DNA of 64,000 bases from Prinsepia uniflora (GCA_032719365.1 CM064866.1:77294916-77358915), one strand, 5' to 3'; positions 33,996 through 45,819 are shown, numbered from the stretch's first letter. Notes: a model not told the origin generated them from the letters alone. Made by a program: numbers and translations.

Positions 33996-36900
33996 ATGGC
34001 AGGAGGAGAGTTGCGAGCACCGATCTTCGATGGTAGCAATTACGAGTTCTGGAGCATCAAGATGAAGACGATTCTTCGAGCTCATGATCTATGGGAGTAT
34101 GTTGATGTCGGCCTGAATGAAGAACATGATGAAGCAGGAGTGGTGCTGAATCAGCCAATGCGGGCTGATTATATCAGAGATGCAAAGGCTCTGGGAATGA
34201 TCCAACTGTCTGTAGCAGATTCTATCTTCTCTAAAATCCGGAATGAAGGATCAGCTAAGGGTGCCTGGGATATGTTAAGACGAGAATACAGAGGCGATTT
34301 GAAGGTGAGAGCTGTTAAACTCCAGTCCCTCAGACGCGATTTTGAATACACCCGAATGAAAGAAGATGAATCATTAAGTACTTATCTGTCTAGACTCTTT
34401 GACACTATAAATGAAATGAAAACTTATGGTGAAAACATTTCTGAAAGAAGGATAGCACAGAAGATTCTAATTAGTCTCACTAAAAATTATGATTCGATTG
34501 TGTCGATCATTGAAGAAACCAGGGACCTGGATACCATTATTGTTGAGGATGTTGTTGCCTCAATAAGAGCATATGATCAGAGACAGGAGAGACACTCAGG
34601 TGTAGATGAGAAAGCTTTTGCAAGCTTGACCGTGAGTAACAAGCAAGGCAGTGCTAGAAATGATGGATCACAGGGTTCAACTCATCAGTTTTCAAAAGGC
34701 AACAGAAATTGGAATCAGAAATCCAATTCATGGAAATCTTATCATCATCATCAGAACTCAAATTTCACAAGGAGAGAAAAGACAGGGAAAAGGATGTTCT
34801 GTAAACCGTGTGATAGATATCACTTTGGTGAATGCTGGCACAAGGACAAATCTGTGCCTAAAGTAAAATGCTACAATTGTCAACGTTTTGGACACATGTC
34901 AAGGGAGTGTCCTGAACCAAACAAGGCAGGGAAGTCTGCCACAGTAAACCTAGCAAAGGAAGTGACAGAAACCACAGAAACCCTGTTCTATGCATGTAAT
35001 GCTGCATCTGTAAAGGAAGATGATCAAGTGTGGTATGTGGACAGTGCATGCAGTAATCACATGACTGCACAGGAATCAATGCTGAGAGACATTGATAGAG
35101 ATGTAACAGTGAAGGTGAAGATGGGAAATGGTGAGCTTGTAAGAGCTGCAGGAAAGGGAACACTAGTCATACAAACCAAGCAGGGTGAAAGACAAATCAG
35201 AGATGTCATGTTGCTGCCAGGTCTAGAAGAAAACCTACTTAGTGTGGGACAGATGTTAGAACATGGCTATTATCTGTTTTTTGGTGATGGCATAGTGGAT
35301 ATATTTGGAGATAAGGAGATGAAGGATAGGGTTGCTAGAGTACCTATGACAAAGAATCGATGTTTTCCACTCACTTTGGAAAGCATCAATTCTATAGCAA
35401 TGAAGACTGTGGTTCTGGAGGATGCAGGACTATGGCACAAACGTTATGGACACCTTAACTATGCTAGTCTGAAGACTTTGCAACAGAAAAATCTTGTTGT
35501 GGGGTTACCTAGACTAACAGCTCAAGGGAGTGCAGTATGTGAAGGATGTGTGATGGGTAAGCAACATGTTGAAATGTTTGACAAGGAGAAAGCATGGAGA
35601 GCCACCATTCCTTTGGACCTGATCCACACAGATATTTGTGGACCAATGCAGGAGAAAACTGCAGGTGGAAACAGGTATTTTCTGACCTTCATTGATGATT
35701 GCACAAGAATGTGTTGGGTGTATTTTCTCTTGAACAAGTCAGGAGCATTACATGTGTTTAAAAAATTCAAAGCAATGGTGGAATTGCAAAGTGGATATAA
35801 GATAAAGCAGATAAGAAGTGATAGGGGAGGTGAGTATCTCTCAAAGGAATTTGAGGAGTTCTGTGATCTCAGTGGCATCAAGAGACAACTGACAGTGGCT
35901 TATTCTCCTCAACAAAATGGGGTGGCTGAAAGGAAGAACAGGACCATTGTCGAAATGGCCAGGACTATGATGCATGCTAAGGGGATTCCTTACAAGTTCT
36001 GGGGAGAAGCTGTTTACACAGCTGTGTACCTACAAAATCGGTGTCCTACTAAAGCAGTGGCTGAGAAAACACCATTTGAGAAGTTTTGTGGGAGGAGACC
36101 AGGAGTAAAGCATCTGAGAGTGTTTGGTGCCCTATGCTATGCCCATGTCCCTGGTCAGCTTAGACAGAAGCTGGATGAGAAGAGTTCAAAGTGTGTGTTC
36201 ATGGGGTATGGAAGTTGTGAGAAGGGCTACAGATTGTACAACTTGCAAACTGAGAAGATGGTGATATCCAGAAGTGTTGTGTTTGATGAAAATGCTCAGT
36301 GGGATTGGAGTGATGCAAGTAGGAGTACTACAGGATCAAGTTCTATGAAAAATGGTGCAGGATACAGTCTAGAATTCAGTGGTTCTGTACCTGACACTCA
36401 AGATGAAGGACCAGCAGTGATTGAACAAGAAAATCAGATGCAGACTGAAGATGCACATTCAGGATCTGAGTCCTCAAGTCAAACTCCTGTGAAATATAGG
36501 AGCATTGATGACATTTATGCGCGATGTCATATGAGTTTCATAGAACCAGAAACTTATGAAGAGGCTGCAAAAGATAAAGTGTGGAAAGCAGCTATGGAAA
36601 CTGAACTCAGTATGATCAACAAGAATGGTGCTTGGGACCTAGTTGACAGACCAGTGGATAAACCCATTATTGGAGTAAAATGGGTGTATAAAACCAAGCT
36701 GAACTTGGATGGTTCAGTTCAAAAACACAAGGCAAGGCTAGTTGCAAAAGGGTATGCGCAAAAGCCTGGAATTGACTTTAATGAGACGTTTGCCCCAGTA
36801 GCAAGACTGGACACAATCAGAACTCTGATTGCACTTGCAGCACAAAAGAGTTGGAAGTTATACCAACTAGATGTAAAGTCTGCATTCCTAAATGGAAATC

Positions 36901-38099
36901 TTGAAGAAGAAGTCTATATTGAACAACCTGAAGGTTATGTGGTTCAAGAGGAAGAAGGAAAAGTGTATAGACTCAAAAAGGCTTTATATGGGTTGAAGCA
37001 GGCCCCTAGGGCTTGGTATGGTGAGATAGACTCATTTCTATCTCAGTGTGGTTATGTCAAGAGTGCAAGTGAGGCCACGCTGTATGTGAAAACAGCAAGC
37101 AATGGAGGGATCCTCATTGTCTCAATCTATGTAGATGATATTATCTACACAGGATCCAGTGAGACTTTGATGCAGGAATTCAAGTCTGAAATGATGGGGA
37201 AATATGAGATGACTGATTTGGGGCTATTGCATCATTTTCTGGGAATGGGTGTAATTCAGACAGACAGAAGCATCTTCATACATCAAAGAAAATATGCAGT
37301 CACTCTACTCGAGAGATTTGGATTAAAGGACTGTAAACCAGTGAGTACACCACTGGTTCCAGGAGATAAGTTGAGAAAGGATGATGGAAGTGAGCCGGCA
37401 GATGAACATCTCTACAGGAAACTTGTAGGGAGTTTGCTGTATCTAACAGCAACCAGACCAGATATCATGTATGCAGCAAGTGTGCTATCAAGATATATGC
37501 ATGGTCCAACAAGCAAGCAGCTTGGAACAGCAAAGAGGGTTTTAAGATATGTTCAAGGAACAATTTCCTATGGAATTGAGTATGTCAAAGGCAAAGTCTC
37601 TACTCTGGTTGGATTTTGTGACAGTGACTGGGGAGGTTCTGAAGATGATTCAAGAAGCACTTCAGGATATGCTTTTGCCATGGGAAGTGGGGTGTTCTCT
37701 TGGGCATCTGTGAAACAAAGCAGTGTTTCTTTGTCCACAGCAGAGGCAGAATACATCAGTGCAGCAGAAGCTACTACACAGGCAATTTGGCTAAGGTTTG
37801 TTCTAAAGGACTTTGGAGAAGAGCAAGGGGAGCCTACTACTCTACTTTGTGACAATATGTCGGCCATTGCAATTGCAAAGAATCCTGTGTTTCATCAGAA
37901 GACAAAACACATCTCTAGAAGATATCATTTTATCAGAGAGGCTTTGCAGGAAAACAAAATCACTTTGATATATTGCAGGACTGAAGATCAGCTTGCTGAT
38001 ATCTTCACAAAAGCCTTACCTAAAGACAGGCTTGGGAAACTAAGACTACTTCTAGGTGTCAAACCAGCTTCTAGCTTAGAGGGGAGTGTTGATGACTAA
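33996..38099 (+). CDS. Copia Gag-Pol polyprotein, intact (1367 residues)
   Basis: One open frame encodes all functions for reverse transcription and integration. In order: a Gag domain opening with FDGSNYEFWSIKMK; zinc knuckle CYNCQRFGHMSREC (about 292-305); aspartic protease WYVDSACSNHMT (about 347); integrase with the LWHKRYGHLN and CEGCVMGK zinc-binding part (about 480-525) and catalytic segments HTDICGP, DRGGEY and NGVAERKNRT; reverse transcriptase with KARLVAKGYAQ, YQLDVKSAFLNG and YVDDIIYTG (about 1046); RNase H with CDSDWGGS and STAEAEYI (about 1208-1255). The integrase-before-reverse-transcriptase order is diagnostic of Ty1/copia. The protease loop reads DSA where DSG or DTG is commoner. 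The stop codon lies 13 bases inside the 3' LTR. No frameshift or stop is visible. Lineage within copia is not assigned. Confidence 0.97.
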   Translation: MAGGELRAPIFDGSNYEFWSIKMKTILRAHDLWEYVDVGLNEEHDEAGVVLNQPMRADYIRDAKALGMIQLSVADSIFSKIRNEGSAKGAWDMLRREYRGDLKVRAVKLQSLRRDFEYTRMKEDESLSTYLSRLFDTINEMKTYGENISERRIAQKILISLTKNYDSIVSIIEETRDLDTIIVEDVVASIRAYDQRQERHSGVDEKAFASLTVSNKQGSARNDGSQGSTHQFSKGNRNWNQKSNSWKSYHHHQNSNFTRREKTGKRMFCKPCDRYHFGECWHKDKSVPKVKCYNCQRFGHMSRECPEPNKAGKSATVNLAKEVTETTETLFYACNAASVKEDDQVWYVDSACSNHMTAQESMLRDIDRDVTVKVKMGNGELVRAAGKGTLVIQTKQGERQIRDVMLLPGLEENLLSVGQMLEHGYYLFFGDGIVDIFGDKEMKDRVARVPMTKNRCFPLTLESINSIAMKTVVLEDAGLWHKRYGHLNYASLKTLQQKNLVVGLPRLTAQGSAVCEGCVMGKQHVEMFDKEKAWRATIPLDLIHTDICGPMQEKTAGGNRYFLTFIDDCTRMCWVYFLLNKSGALHVFKKFKAMVELQSGYKIKQIRSDRGGEYLSKEFEEFCDLSGIKRQLTVAYSPQQNGVAERKNRTIVEMARTMMHAKGIPYKFWGEAVYTAVYLQNRCPTKAVAEKTPFEKFCGRRPGVKHLRVFGALCYAHVPGQLRQKLDEKSSKCVFMGYGSCEKGYRLYNLQTEKMVISRSVVFDENAQWDWSDASRSTTGSSSMKNGAGYSLEFSGSVPDTQDEGPAVIEQENQMQTEDAHSGSESSSQTPVKYRSIDDIYARCHMSFIEPETYEEAAKDKVWKAAMETELSMINKNGAWDLVDRPVDKPIIGVKWVYKTKLNLDGSVQKHKARLVAKGYAQKPGIDFNETFAPVARLDTIRTLIALAAQKSWKLYQLDVKSAFLNGNLEEEVYIEQPEGYVVQEEEGKVYRLKKALYGLKQAPRAWYGEIDSFLSQCGYVKSASEATLYVKTASNGGILIVSIYVDDIIYTGSSETLMQEFKSEMMGKYEMTDLGLLHHFLGMGVIQTDRSIFIHQRKYAVTLLERFGLKDCKPVSTPLVPGDKLRKDDGSEPADEHLYRKLVGSLLYLTATRPDIMYAASVLSRYMHGPTSKQLGTAKRVLRYVQGTISYGIEYVKGKVSTLVGFCDSDWGGSEDDSRSTSGYAFAMGSGVFSWASVKQSSVSLSTAEAEYISAAEATTQAIWLRFVLKDFGEEQGEPTTLLCDNMSAIAIAKNPVFHQKTKHISRRYHFIREALQENKITLIYCRTEDQLADIFTKALPKDRLGKLRLLLGVKPASSLEGSVDD
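38077..38086 (+). other. Polypurine tract of the copia element
   Basis: TAGAGGGGAG immediately precedes the 3' LTR start at 38087. It is read as codons of the polyprotein's last residues. Confidence 0.8.
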
Positions 38100-38641
38100 G
38101 CTGCTAAGCTGGTATGACTCAGCTAGTAGCACGTGGAAGACTGGAAGCAGAAGAGAGTGTGTGTGTGCTGAGGTCGATAACAGATTCATCCTCCATTGTG
38201 TGTGTGTTAGTTCACAGGTGTAGGCTAGATTCTAGAGATGCCAAGTGTCCTAATGTGAGTGGCTAGAATTGAGTCATGCTTTGTGTGTGTAACTGAATTC
38301 AAGTGTGAGAGTGATGTAAAAATACTCAGTGAGATTCATATCAGATAATTGTGAATGTAATCAAAAGATACGTGAAGTTTTTCTCTCAGAATTGTGAGTG
38401 TGATCATCAAATCTGTGCTAGGCATTTTCACAAACACTTTGAGTGCATTGCATCGTGCACTGATCATCATTCACATTCATCATTGATTCACAATCCAAAC
38501 AACAATCAAAACAGAGTATAATCAGTTCATTCATCAACCTAAACTAGTCACGGGCTACTCCCGATTCAATCAGGTTCAGCTAGTGTGTGAGTGTTAAGCC
38601 AAGCAAAGGGAATCATACCTGCTGCCGTCTGGTTTCCAAGT
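38087..38641 (+). repeat. Copia 3' LTR
   Basis: It is nearly identical to the 5' LTR: one extra GT at about 38161 and one G/C difference at about 38175. It ends ...TTTCCAAGT just before the second AGATT. Confidence 0.93.
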
Positions 38642-38688
38642 AGATTCCCTATAGCAGAGATGCCGGCGTGAGGATGCAGAACCTATAG
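38642..38688 (+). pseudogene. Displaced C-terminal end of the DUF1218 gene
   Basis: After the duplicated AGATT (38642-38646) the host frame continues for 13 codons, reading PYSRDAGVRMQNL, and ends in TAG at 38686-38688. Without the element the protein would be about 181 residues. The GVRM segment is reminiscent of the family's short C-terminal motif. The sequence beyond is presumably the old 3' untranslated region, with AT-rich DNA to about 38880. Confidence 0.75.
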
Positions 38689-39425
38689 AAGCCGACTTGA
38701 CGGAATTAGAGTATCCTCTTTCTGTTGTTACATTTTGTAGGTTGATCTTGGGTACTGGCATATTGCTCATCTTATGAGCACGGACCGAGTTAACAAGACA
38801 TATATGATTGATTTTATTCATGATTCTATGTATCATATGGATTTAGAAATATTGGGTTCAGGGTTTTAATTTTACTCTTGTTCCGTTTTGTTTAAACTGT
38901 TTTACTTGGACTTCATTGGCGCGTCCAATCACCTTCAGTCCTAAGATTATGGTTAGGATTGGACTATTTTTGTTCCCTGTCTTCACAGCACTTGCATAAT
39001 TGCATTGGACGGGTGCTTATGGAGGCATCCATGTGTTTCAGCACAAGCATTTCTCTGCAAAATACGTCATTTTTCAGCTGATGAATTTATAGCCAAACAA
39101 GATGTCCAAATAATAATATCCATGCTCAGAACTGAAACTATTCATACCAAAATGATTATATTCATTGGTAAGTAGATTAAAAAGTTACATTATTCTGTTT
39201 TTAACTTGGTCTTCGAATTGAAATTAAACCGTTAAATAATTGTAGTCGATAATATTAACTTACGATCGCTATTCCAAAATTATCAAAATTATGCATAAAC
39301 CTTCTTATGGGTTGTTTATACAAAATTTTAAGTTTTGTAAACAGTGTGACCCGATTTTAGATTTTAAGGGTTTTGTTAACAATGTGATTAGATTTTAGTG
39401 CTCATACTAAGTAACCTAGCAATTA
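38689..39425. other. Former 3' untranslated region and intergenic DNA
   Basis: This begins with the likely old 3' end of the DUF1218 gene. Beyond it I see AT-rich low-copy sequence with no gene or repeat that I can support. Confidence 0.5.
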
Positions 39426-39427
39426 CC

Positions 39428-39560
39428 ACCGTGGGTGATGGAATGGTGGTAAGGGCTTACTTCATGTGGTTTGATAGGTGGCGGTCCTGTGATCAACTCT
39501 CACCGGTTTCTGCTTCCTAGTCCTTTGCTGGGGCTAAGATAACGCGCCCGTTTTATTGTG
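39428..39560 (+). mobile_element. tRNA-derived SINE-like sequence
   Basis: GGAATGGTGGTAAGGGCTTA at about 39440 resembles an RNA polymerase III A box with the usual SINE continuation (GGGCTTACTTCATGTGG). TGTGATCAACTCTCACC at about 39488 resembles a B box, with proper spacing of about 35 bp. This layout is typical of Au-like plant SINEs. The ends and target duplication are not clear, so it may be a fragment. Confidence 0.45.
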
Positions 39561-40361
39561 GTTAATAATTATAACTCAATTCTTTATGGTCACACTTCGA
39601 AGAATATCCATTTAACATTCACCTCACCCTTTATCGTGAGAAGAAAAAAGAAAATCTCGCAACAATTTGAAGCCCTTCGCTATCAGAACGTAATAAATAA
39701 TGCTATGGAAATTACTTTACAGCCCAAAATGCTTGTCGGAAGCAGAAGAGTGGGCATAAAATATAGGGAATTAAACAAATCAATGTCTAAAATCTTATTC
39801 AGATATCCAAATATACATCACATATCCTGAAGAATCTTCCATCTCATTGTCCGCCTGTCAGACCCCATTCCAATTTCTATCACACCGCACTCACTAAAAT
39901 TCTATCAACTTATTTCTTTGAATACGGTCACGTCAGTGTGTGCGTTCTTCCATATTCGAATTCCGAATATCTAATCCTCTCAGAGCAAACATAATCACTT
40001 ATCTAAACAAACACATTCATCAAATTGTAATGAACAAATCTATATATTGACCTAACTACCATACATTAAGAAAACTTAATGGACATCATAATTCTTAATT
40101 AAATAATTAAGTAGCCTCAGAAGCTGAAATTCACCTTAAAAAAATAAGACAGCTTCAAAAACAGTCGACATCTCTGTGTGTAGAAATTACAAGGTTGCGA
40201 GAGAGAGAGAGAGAGAGCGGGGAAGCTAACCAGAAATATATATAATATATTTATGAAGTTGACATGAACAGAAAGAAACGGATTTCTTCACACACCCAAT
40301 CCAAAGCTATAGACACCCAGCAATGCCAATGAAGAGATATGGTTGATTCAGTTAGTTCCTT
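39561..40361. other. Intergenic DNA and 3' flank of the Dof gene
   Basis: This is AT-rich. A GAGAGAGAGAGAGAGAGAG microsatellite lies at 40199-40217, probably in the 3' flank of the Dof gene. No other feature is supported. Confidence 0.5.
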
Positions 40362-41228
40362 TTAGAGTCTGCTTGTATCCAAATCCTTCCATGGCAGATT
40401 GAGATCAGTAGAAACAAGGGTTTCAATGTCTTCCCAGTTCCAGTCGTTTGAATACACGTCAGCCACCGCGCCGCTTGCGGCGGGCGCTTTCCAGTTCTGC
40501 TGAGGCGTGAGGCTTGTAATGGTCGGCTCGAATTGGTCTTCGGCAGCGTAGTTGTAAACGTTTGAGGATTGTAAGGATGTGGAAATGGAAGAGATGTTTG
40601 TGTCGAAGGAGCTTGAAGTTGTGGTAATTGAGGCGGAGAAGGGATCAAAGCAGAGGTTTCTGGTTTGGTGGAGAAAGGGCAGAGCGTTGTTTAAAACAGA
40701 GGGCGAAGACGATGAGATGAAGATGTTATTATTGTTGTTCAAGTTCTGTGAAGACGGAGGACCAATCAGAGCTTGATACAGAGCCTGAGACGATGACAGG
40801 GTTGTCGGTTTCTGGTCTGGAATCTGATGATGATCACCATATGTTTGATCAATTGCCGCACTTGTTTTTGCTGCTCCGAAGGCGGCTGTTGCAGAAGTTT
40901 TTGATGATTTTTTGAGGCGTTTGTTTTTCCGGCCACCGCCAACGGGGACGTTCCGGAGAGTGCCACCTTTGGTCCAGTGCCTCTTGCAAGCCCTGCAGAA
41001 GTGCCTTGGCTGTTGCTTGTTGTAGTTGTTGTAGTAGCAGAACTTTGTGTTCGTTGAATCGCAGCGTGGACAATTCAAGGGATCAGATTGCTGCTGCTGG
41101 CTTTGTTGATGGGGCCTCTTCGCCGTCGTCGCCGGTGGTTTTGGCAGCTGAAAACTCTGAGCTTTCGGCAAGCTGGTCTGACCCCAGTCGAGCCCATCGC
41201 TGTTAACCTGCTTAGTACTCAAACCCAT
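40362..41228 (-). CDS. Dof zinc-finger transcription factor
   Basis: The 288-residue product carries one Dof domain at about 51-104: C53, C56, C78 and C81 form the CX2CX21CX2C finger, with KFCYYNNYNKQQPRHFCRAC, then KRHWTKGGTLRNVPVGGGRK and basic KNKRLKK, a likely nuclear signal. Dof proteins are plant-specific nuclear regulators that bind AAAG cores. The N-terminus MGLSTKQVNSDGLDWGQ and the acidic, Trp-rich end NDWNWEDIETLV and DLNLPWKDLD look like conserved subgroup and activation motifs; the middle is Ser, Thr, Asn and Gln rich. No intron is needed in this frame. TTTTTTAG stands a few bases before the ATG, so a short upstream exon is possible. The exact orthologue is not assigned. Confidence 0.95.
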   Translation of the reverse strand: MGLSTKQVNSDGLDWGQTSLPKAQSFQLPKPPATTAKRPHQQSQQQQSDPLNCPRCDSTNTKFCYYNNYNKQQPRHFCRACKRHWTKGGTLRNVPVGGGRKNKRLKKSSKTSATAAFGAAKTSAAIDQTYGDHHQIPDQKPTTLSSSQALYQALIGPPSSQNLNNNNNIFISSSSPSVLNNALPFLHQTRNLCFDPFSASITTTSSSFDTNISSISTSLQSSNVYNYAAEDQFEPTITSLTPQQNWKAPAASGAVADVYSNDWNWEDIETLVSTDLNLPWKDLDTSRL

Positions 41229-41830
41229 ATCCTAAAAAATCGAAATCACAAACCAATCAACAGTGATCGATCGATGACGATGAAGAAGGCACACCAAGTG
41301 ACGTTTGATATTTTCTCTTCTAACCCTTAGAAGGAGCAACGTGGAGAAGAGAACGCAATCCAAGGAGGCAGAGAAGGAGAAGAAGGTTAATATTGTTTAT
41401 AAGGGAAAGGGCACCGCGTAATATGGTTTCAGGTGCAATGAAATGCCTAGGAAGCTCATGCGAAGTGAGCATGCCTTTGAGTCTCCTTATCTTAATACTT
41501 TCAAGCTCAACCTCTCTCTATATTAAAAAAAAAACTTTGAATCAAGTGAAGGAGACTATATCTATAGTCGATCGATGATGAAAATGGAAATATTTTTTTG
41601 TGAGGTTGAGGATTGTTAGTGATTGATGGCAACCCTATAAAAATTGGGCGACTTAGGTGACAATCAATCGTAGCATATGCTCTCTTACTCGCTATAGGTC
41701 CTCACAATTTTATAAATAGCTAGAAAGAAATTGATCTACTTAAGTAATAATAAGAGAGACAAGTTGGAGAAGCACAGAGAGAGAGAGAGAGAATTACTTA
41801 ACACCGAAGGTGAAGGTGGGTTGTTGACAT
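41229..41830 (-). promoter_or_regulatory. 5' flank of the Dof gene
   Basis: Minus-strand upstream DNA. It holds a GAGAGAGAGAGAGAGA tract at about 41777-41792, a type often found in plant promoters and leaders. I could not place a TATA box or transcript start with confidence. Confidence 0.35.
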
Positions 41831-44800
41831 GTGGCTGCTTTCACCGCCATTGGTAGTGCTCATACGTTGGCGACGTAAAAAGAACCCATCGTACGTGGAT
41901 TGTGCATGTAATGTTAAAATAGTTTTAGCAATTACGCAAATTATGCAAATGTAGAGACTCCAAATTCTTCATTCCATTTATAAGTGTGGCATGGATTCAT
42001 ATTTTGTTTCCCAACTTTGACCTTGGTCCTACATATGTTAGGGCTAGACATTGCACCTGAAAAATTGACCCAAACTACAAAACCAATTCGATTGATGTAA
42101 TTAGTTTGGTTTATTGAAAGAAAATATTTGCATCTTATTCGAATAATAATATTTTTTACTATTTTTGTAATTATTAAATTATTTTTGTACATATATATTA
42201 TAATTCAAAATTTTTATTTTCTAAATTTTCATGTTAAATTTATTTCAATTAAAAATCAATAAAATTAGCTGTCATTTATGCAAACCAAATAAATAAACGA
42301 TTTTGATAAGAATTAATATCCTCATGATATATGAATGACTAAACGACTTCTAATCTTATTGATTTTTTTACGAAGATGATCTTGACACGATGATTTAGAG
42401 AATGCATTATTCCAATTATGATATATACAAAGAAAATTCGATAAATTGAATAGATACTACAAGCATATATACCACAAGAGTAATGAAAGTATTATTCTAT
42501 TTTTAATTTAGGAATATTGGGTGTGAAACAAAACTGAACCAAATATATTGAATTAATTCAGTGGTAATTTCATATTTTTATGCCCATTCCTTCGTATCAT
42601 GGTGTGGCAACACCAATTAGGATCATAATTAATTCTATGCTATAAATAAGGAATAAAAGTACACAATGGTCCACGGACTAGGTAGCTGGCGTTATTATGG
42701 ACGATATATAGAAGGGTGGCGGGTAGGCCCCAACTTTGTAGGTATAAAAATGAACAGATGTGCATCACGTGGTGGTGAGTGGCGGGGAGCTCAACAATGG
42801 ACGGTGTCGATCATCCTATTCTATATGGCCCTATATACATGTGATTTTGATTTTGCATGTTACAGGTTGGCGTCCATATACACATATGTGATATGTATAT
42901 GCTCCATCACATCCATGCACCATGCAAATTTTGTTCAATATTATACAAAGAAGAATAACATAATTCTTAGGAATATGATTTTGAATTTATAGTTGGCCGT
43001 CAAGCAAATAGGACCACGAGGAGCGCCACGTGCATAAACATAATTAAGGCAGCAAAGGAAGTGTAGATTAAAAGATAAATATAATTAATTAGCAATAATA
43101 TATATTACTATATAGTATTTGTTAGGTTGATGATGATCGATGATCGATGATCAAAGACAGAGTGTGAAAGGAATTGATGAAATGGAATTAATTCTCAAAT
43201 AGTCAGATTGGACTGAATATATATACGTCTGAGTCCAAATTAAATTAATAAACAATTGAGATTAAGGAAAGCAAAAGTCTTAATAAGTGAGTAACATTTA
43301 TACTTTAATATTAAACAAATCAATAATCTCAGTGACCAAAATGAAAAAGAATTTAAAAAAAAATGCGAAACGTAACGTACGCATGCCGATCTTTTGCTGC
43401 GGTGTGAAGAAACAATCCTTTGTTTTATTCTTTACTATCGTTGTCAGTGAATTAAATTATTATGATTAATATAATTTTTCATATGGGAAGGCTCCAAATA
43501 TGATTCCTCCACGTGTCGTGATATCATGGGCTTAGAAGGGCCCTGCCATTGATGATGGTCGCAGGTAGATATACGTAACATTGATACATGAGAGACATGG
43601 ATCTATGGTTGCGGCATATATGCAGCATTCATCATTGTCACTTTGATTCATTTGACTGATAAAATCTTATGGAAATCAAATAATAATAAGTTGTTAGCTA
43701 GTCAGCAATCATAAACATCATTTCACCTAGCTAGATCGATGTTACATTTGAGACAGTGATTTTAGAGGGGAACTTCAATTATATGATTAGATGTCAATCT
43801 AATTGTAATTTTGTAATCTCAATTCAGCATATGCATTAATGATTTAATTATTTGACATGTGTACAAATACTAGAATCAAATTTATACATATTAATGTGTT
43901 TACACTCGGAAAAAAAAAATCTGATTATGGGTTGAAGTAATGAAGCCAACTAAATTAAATACTCAAATCATAAATCCGAACCAAAAACGTACACTTGGGA
44001 CATGGAAATGTGGAGACGTAGAGTATAGGAGAAGTCGATTCTAAAGCGCATAACATGTCAGAGGGTAAAAGGAATGTTCGAGACAAGCAACTGCAATGCG
44101 CATCCTGTGGGAGTCTGTTAGGCAAGCCAAGGTAACTCCCTAACCGCCAAATAAAAAGGAAAATAAACTTTATTTTTTTAAAAAACCAATCAATCAATCA
44201 AACAAATAAATTTATCAAACTAATCAACTTCAAAACAATTACAAACCCTCAAAAGTTCTTTGTTCAAAGGTTTTCCTAGCTATTTAGACACAACATGTTT
44301 CTTCGATCAAGATCAACATTCAGTCTCTTCATGCAACCCATCTTAGCTCAGGTCTTGAGCTTTCACTCATTTCAACTGCTACTCAAACCAGTTTACGAGG
44401 AACCCCAAACACGTAACTCATTCTGATTGCTACCTAATTCAGTCCTTGAGGTATCATACACTCAACCCTTAAGATCTCACCTCTCTTGAATACTTTGTCA
44501 ATCCAAGACATGATTCTGGCTGATATCCATCTCAGTTGATGATTCCTAGAAGATTATGCCCTTCAAAGGCTTGATTTTGAAAGAAATATTTTCTTACAAC
44601 ACATGTAATTTACTTACTGCATACAATGTTCATGCATTTACATGTTCAGTATTTGTACTTTAATTTCATTACGCTTAACGAATTTTCGTAAGAAAAAAAA
44701 ACAAATATTCAGACTATACCAACCAATGTGTTTTGATCCAATACTATCATCCCGACTTGAGGAAGCCCGTGCATCTAACCATTCCTAACCAAATAAAAAG

Positions 44801-45041
44801 CTGCTCACATGAACAAATCGGAACAAAATTGAACTTGGACTAGATTGGATTTTTTTATTTTTATTAAAGTTCTTGTAAACATTAAAAAAAAGGTATAGAA
44901 AGGAATAATGCAAGAAATTTGATCGCTTGCCTCACAATTATTTGATTAAAAAAAAAGGTTCTTGGCCCGCAACCGAATCCGTCTCTAAACTATCTAGTAA
45001 TAGTTTTTACAAATAATACGCATATTTTGAAAGTAGCTAAA
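41831..45041. other. AT-rich intergenic DNA, no gene recognised
   Basis: About 3.2 kb of low-copy, AT-rich sequence. Open frames up to 108 codons occur (for example 42666-42992) but show no domain, codon bias or conserved neighbour. A somewhat GC-richer stretch at 43990-44160 could be a gene fragment but I cannot name it. Confidence 0.45.
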
Positions 45042-45819
45042 TGACAGGACCCATCCCAATCCCCCCGGGATTAGTGCGGGATGACTCTGCTCCCGTCTGA
45101 CACGAAATGTCGGACAAGGGATATTTCCAACCTTTACCCTCCCGGGCTATCAGAGTACGCTAGGATCCGGAGGAGGCATGTGATATCTCGGTCTCTGCTA
45201 CAGTCCACATCCAATGTCAACCTGAAGGGCAGTCAAAACATTGAAAACTGTGAGTGGACAAAACAAGAGTTTATAAAACATTTCATAAGGATGACATTTG
45301 TACCCTCCACTAAAAAGCATGCATGCATTCGAAAACCGTTTAACCAAAGAAACCATATGTGGGAACTAAGCCCAAAACCAAGATTGAAAGAACCATAATG
45401 AAAACGACCATACGGGACTCAACCCAAACCATAGTAAAACCACGTACATGGGCCACTGCCCAAAACTTGTACATATCACATATCATATATCTCATATACC
45501 ATACATCATATATACATATAATTCACACAACCAATCCTGTCACGGTTTCCAAAGCTACGCGTGTGCTACCCAGGTCTCAATCTGAGTCTTCTCAAGGTCA
45601 AGATCAATGTTTGTAGACCACTGACCCTACCCGAGGTAATAGTAATCATAGCCTTCCTGAGAGTAAGGAACCCAACTGGGGGGTGACTCCACTCAGTCGG
45701 TGCTCCGTGACTACTCCGGGGTCCACCCAGGCCAACGACCCTCCCCGGAGGAGATAATAGAAGTAAAGGAAGGTATATGAATACATATATATACATAACA
45801 TAAACGTTCATGCCCGATT
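45042..45819 (-). repeat. Element E LTR (minus strand), piece 1: LTR 3' end
   Basis: On the minus strand the LTR ends at 45042 with GGTCCTGTCA (plus strand TGACAGGACC). No primer-binding site lies to the left, so this is the outer end of a 3' LTR or of a solo LTR. It contains arm CTGTGAGTGGAC (45248-45259) and hairpin-rich DNA to 45819, where solo LTR F interrupts it. Confidence 0.78.

Larger units (their letters stand above)
33387..38641 (+). mobile_element. Complete young Ty1/copia retrotransposon in the last exon of the DUF1218 gene
   Basis: The LTRs are 33387-33939 (553 bp) and 38087-38641 (555 bp). They differ by one substitution and one GT dinucleotide. The flanking duplication AGATT is at 33382-33386 and 38642-38646. 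The primer-binding site is at 33940, the polypurine tract around TAGAGGGGAG at 38077-38086, and one uninterrupted polyprotein frame lies between. Everything needed for activity appears intact. It is in the same orientation as the host gene. Confidence 0.97.

Noticed and set aside
42666..42992. 108-codon open frame in intergenic DNA
   Set aside because: No domain, no codon bias that I can see, and no supporting promoter or neighbour.
43955..44197. Possible gene fragment on the minus strand (Cys-rich, Pro-rich translation)
   Set aside because: I could not match it to any family and the frame is short; left as intergenic.
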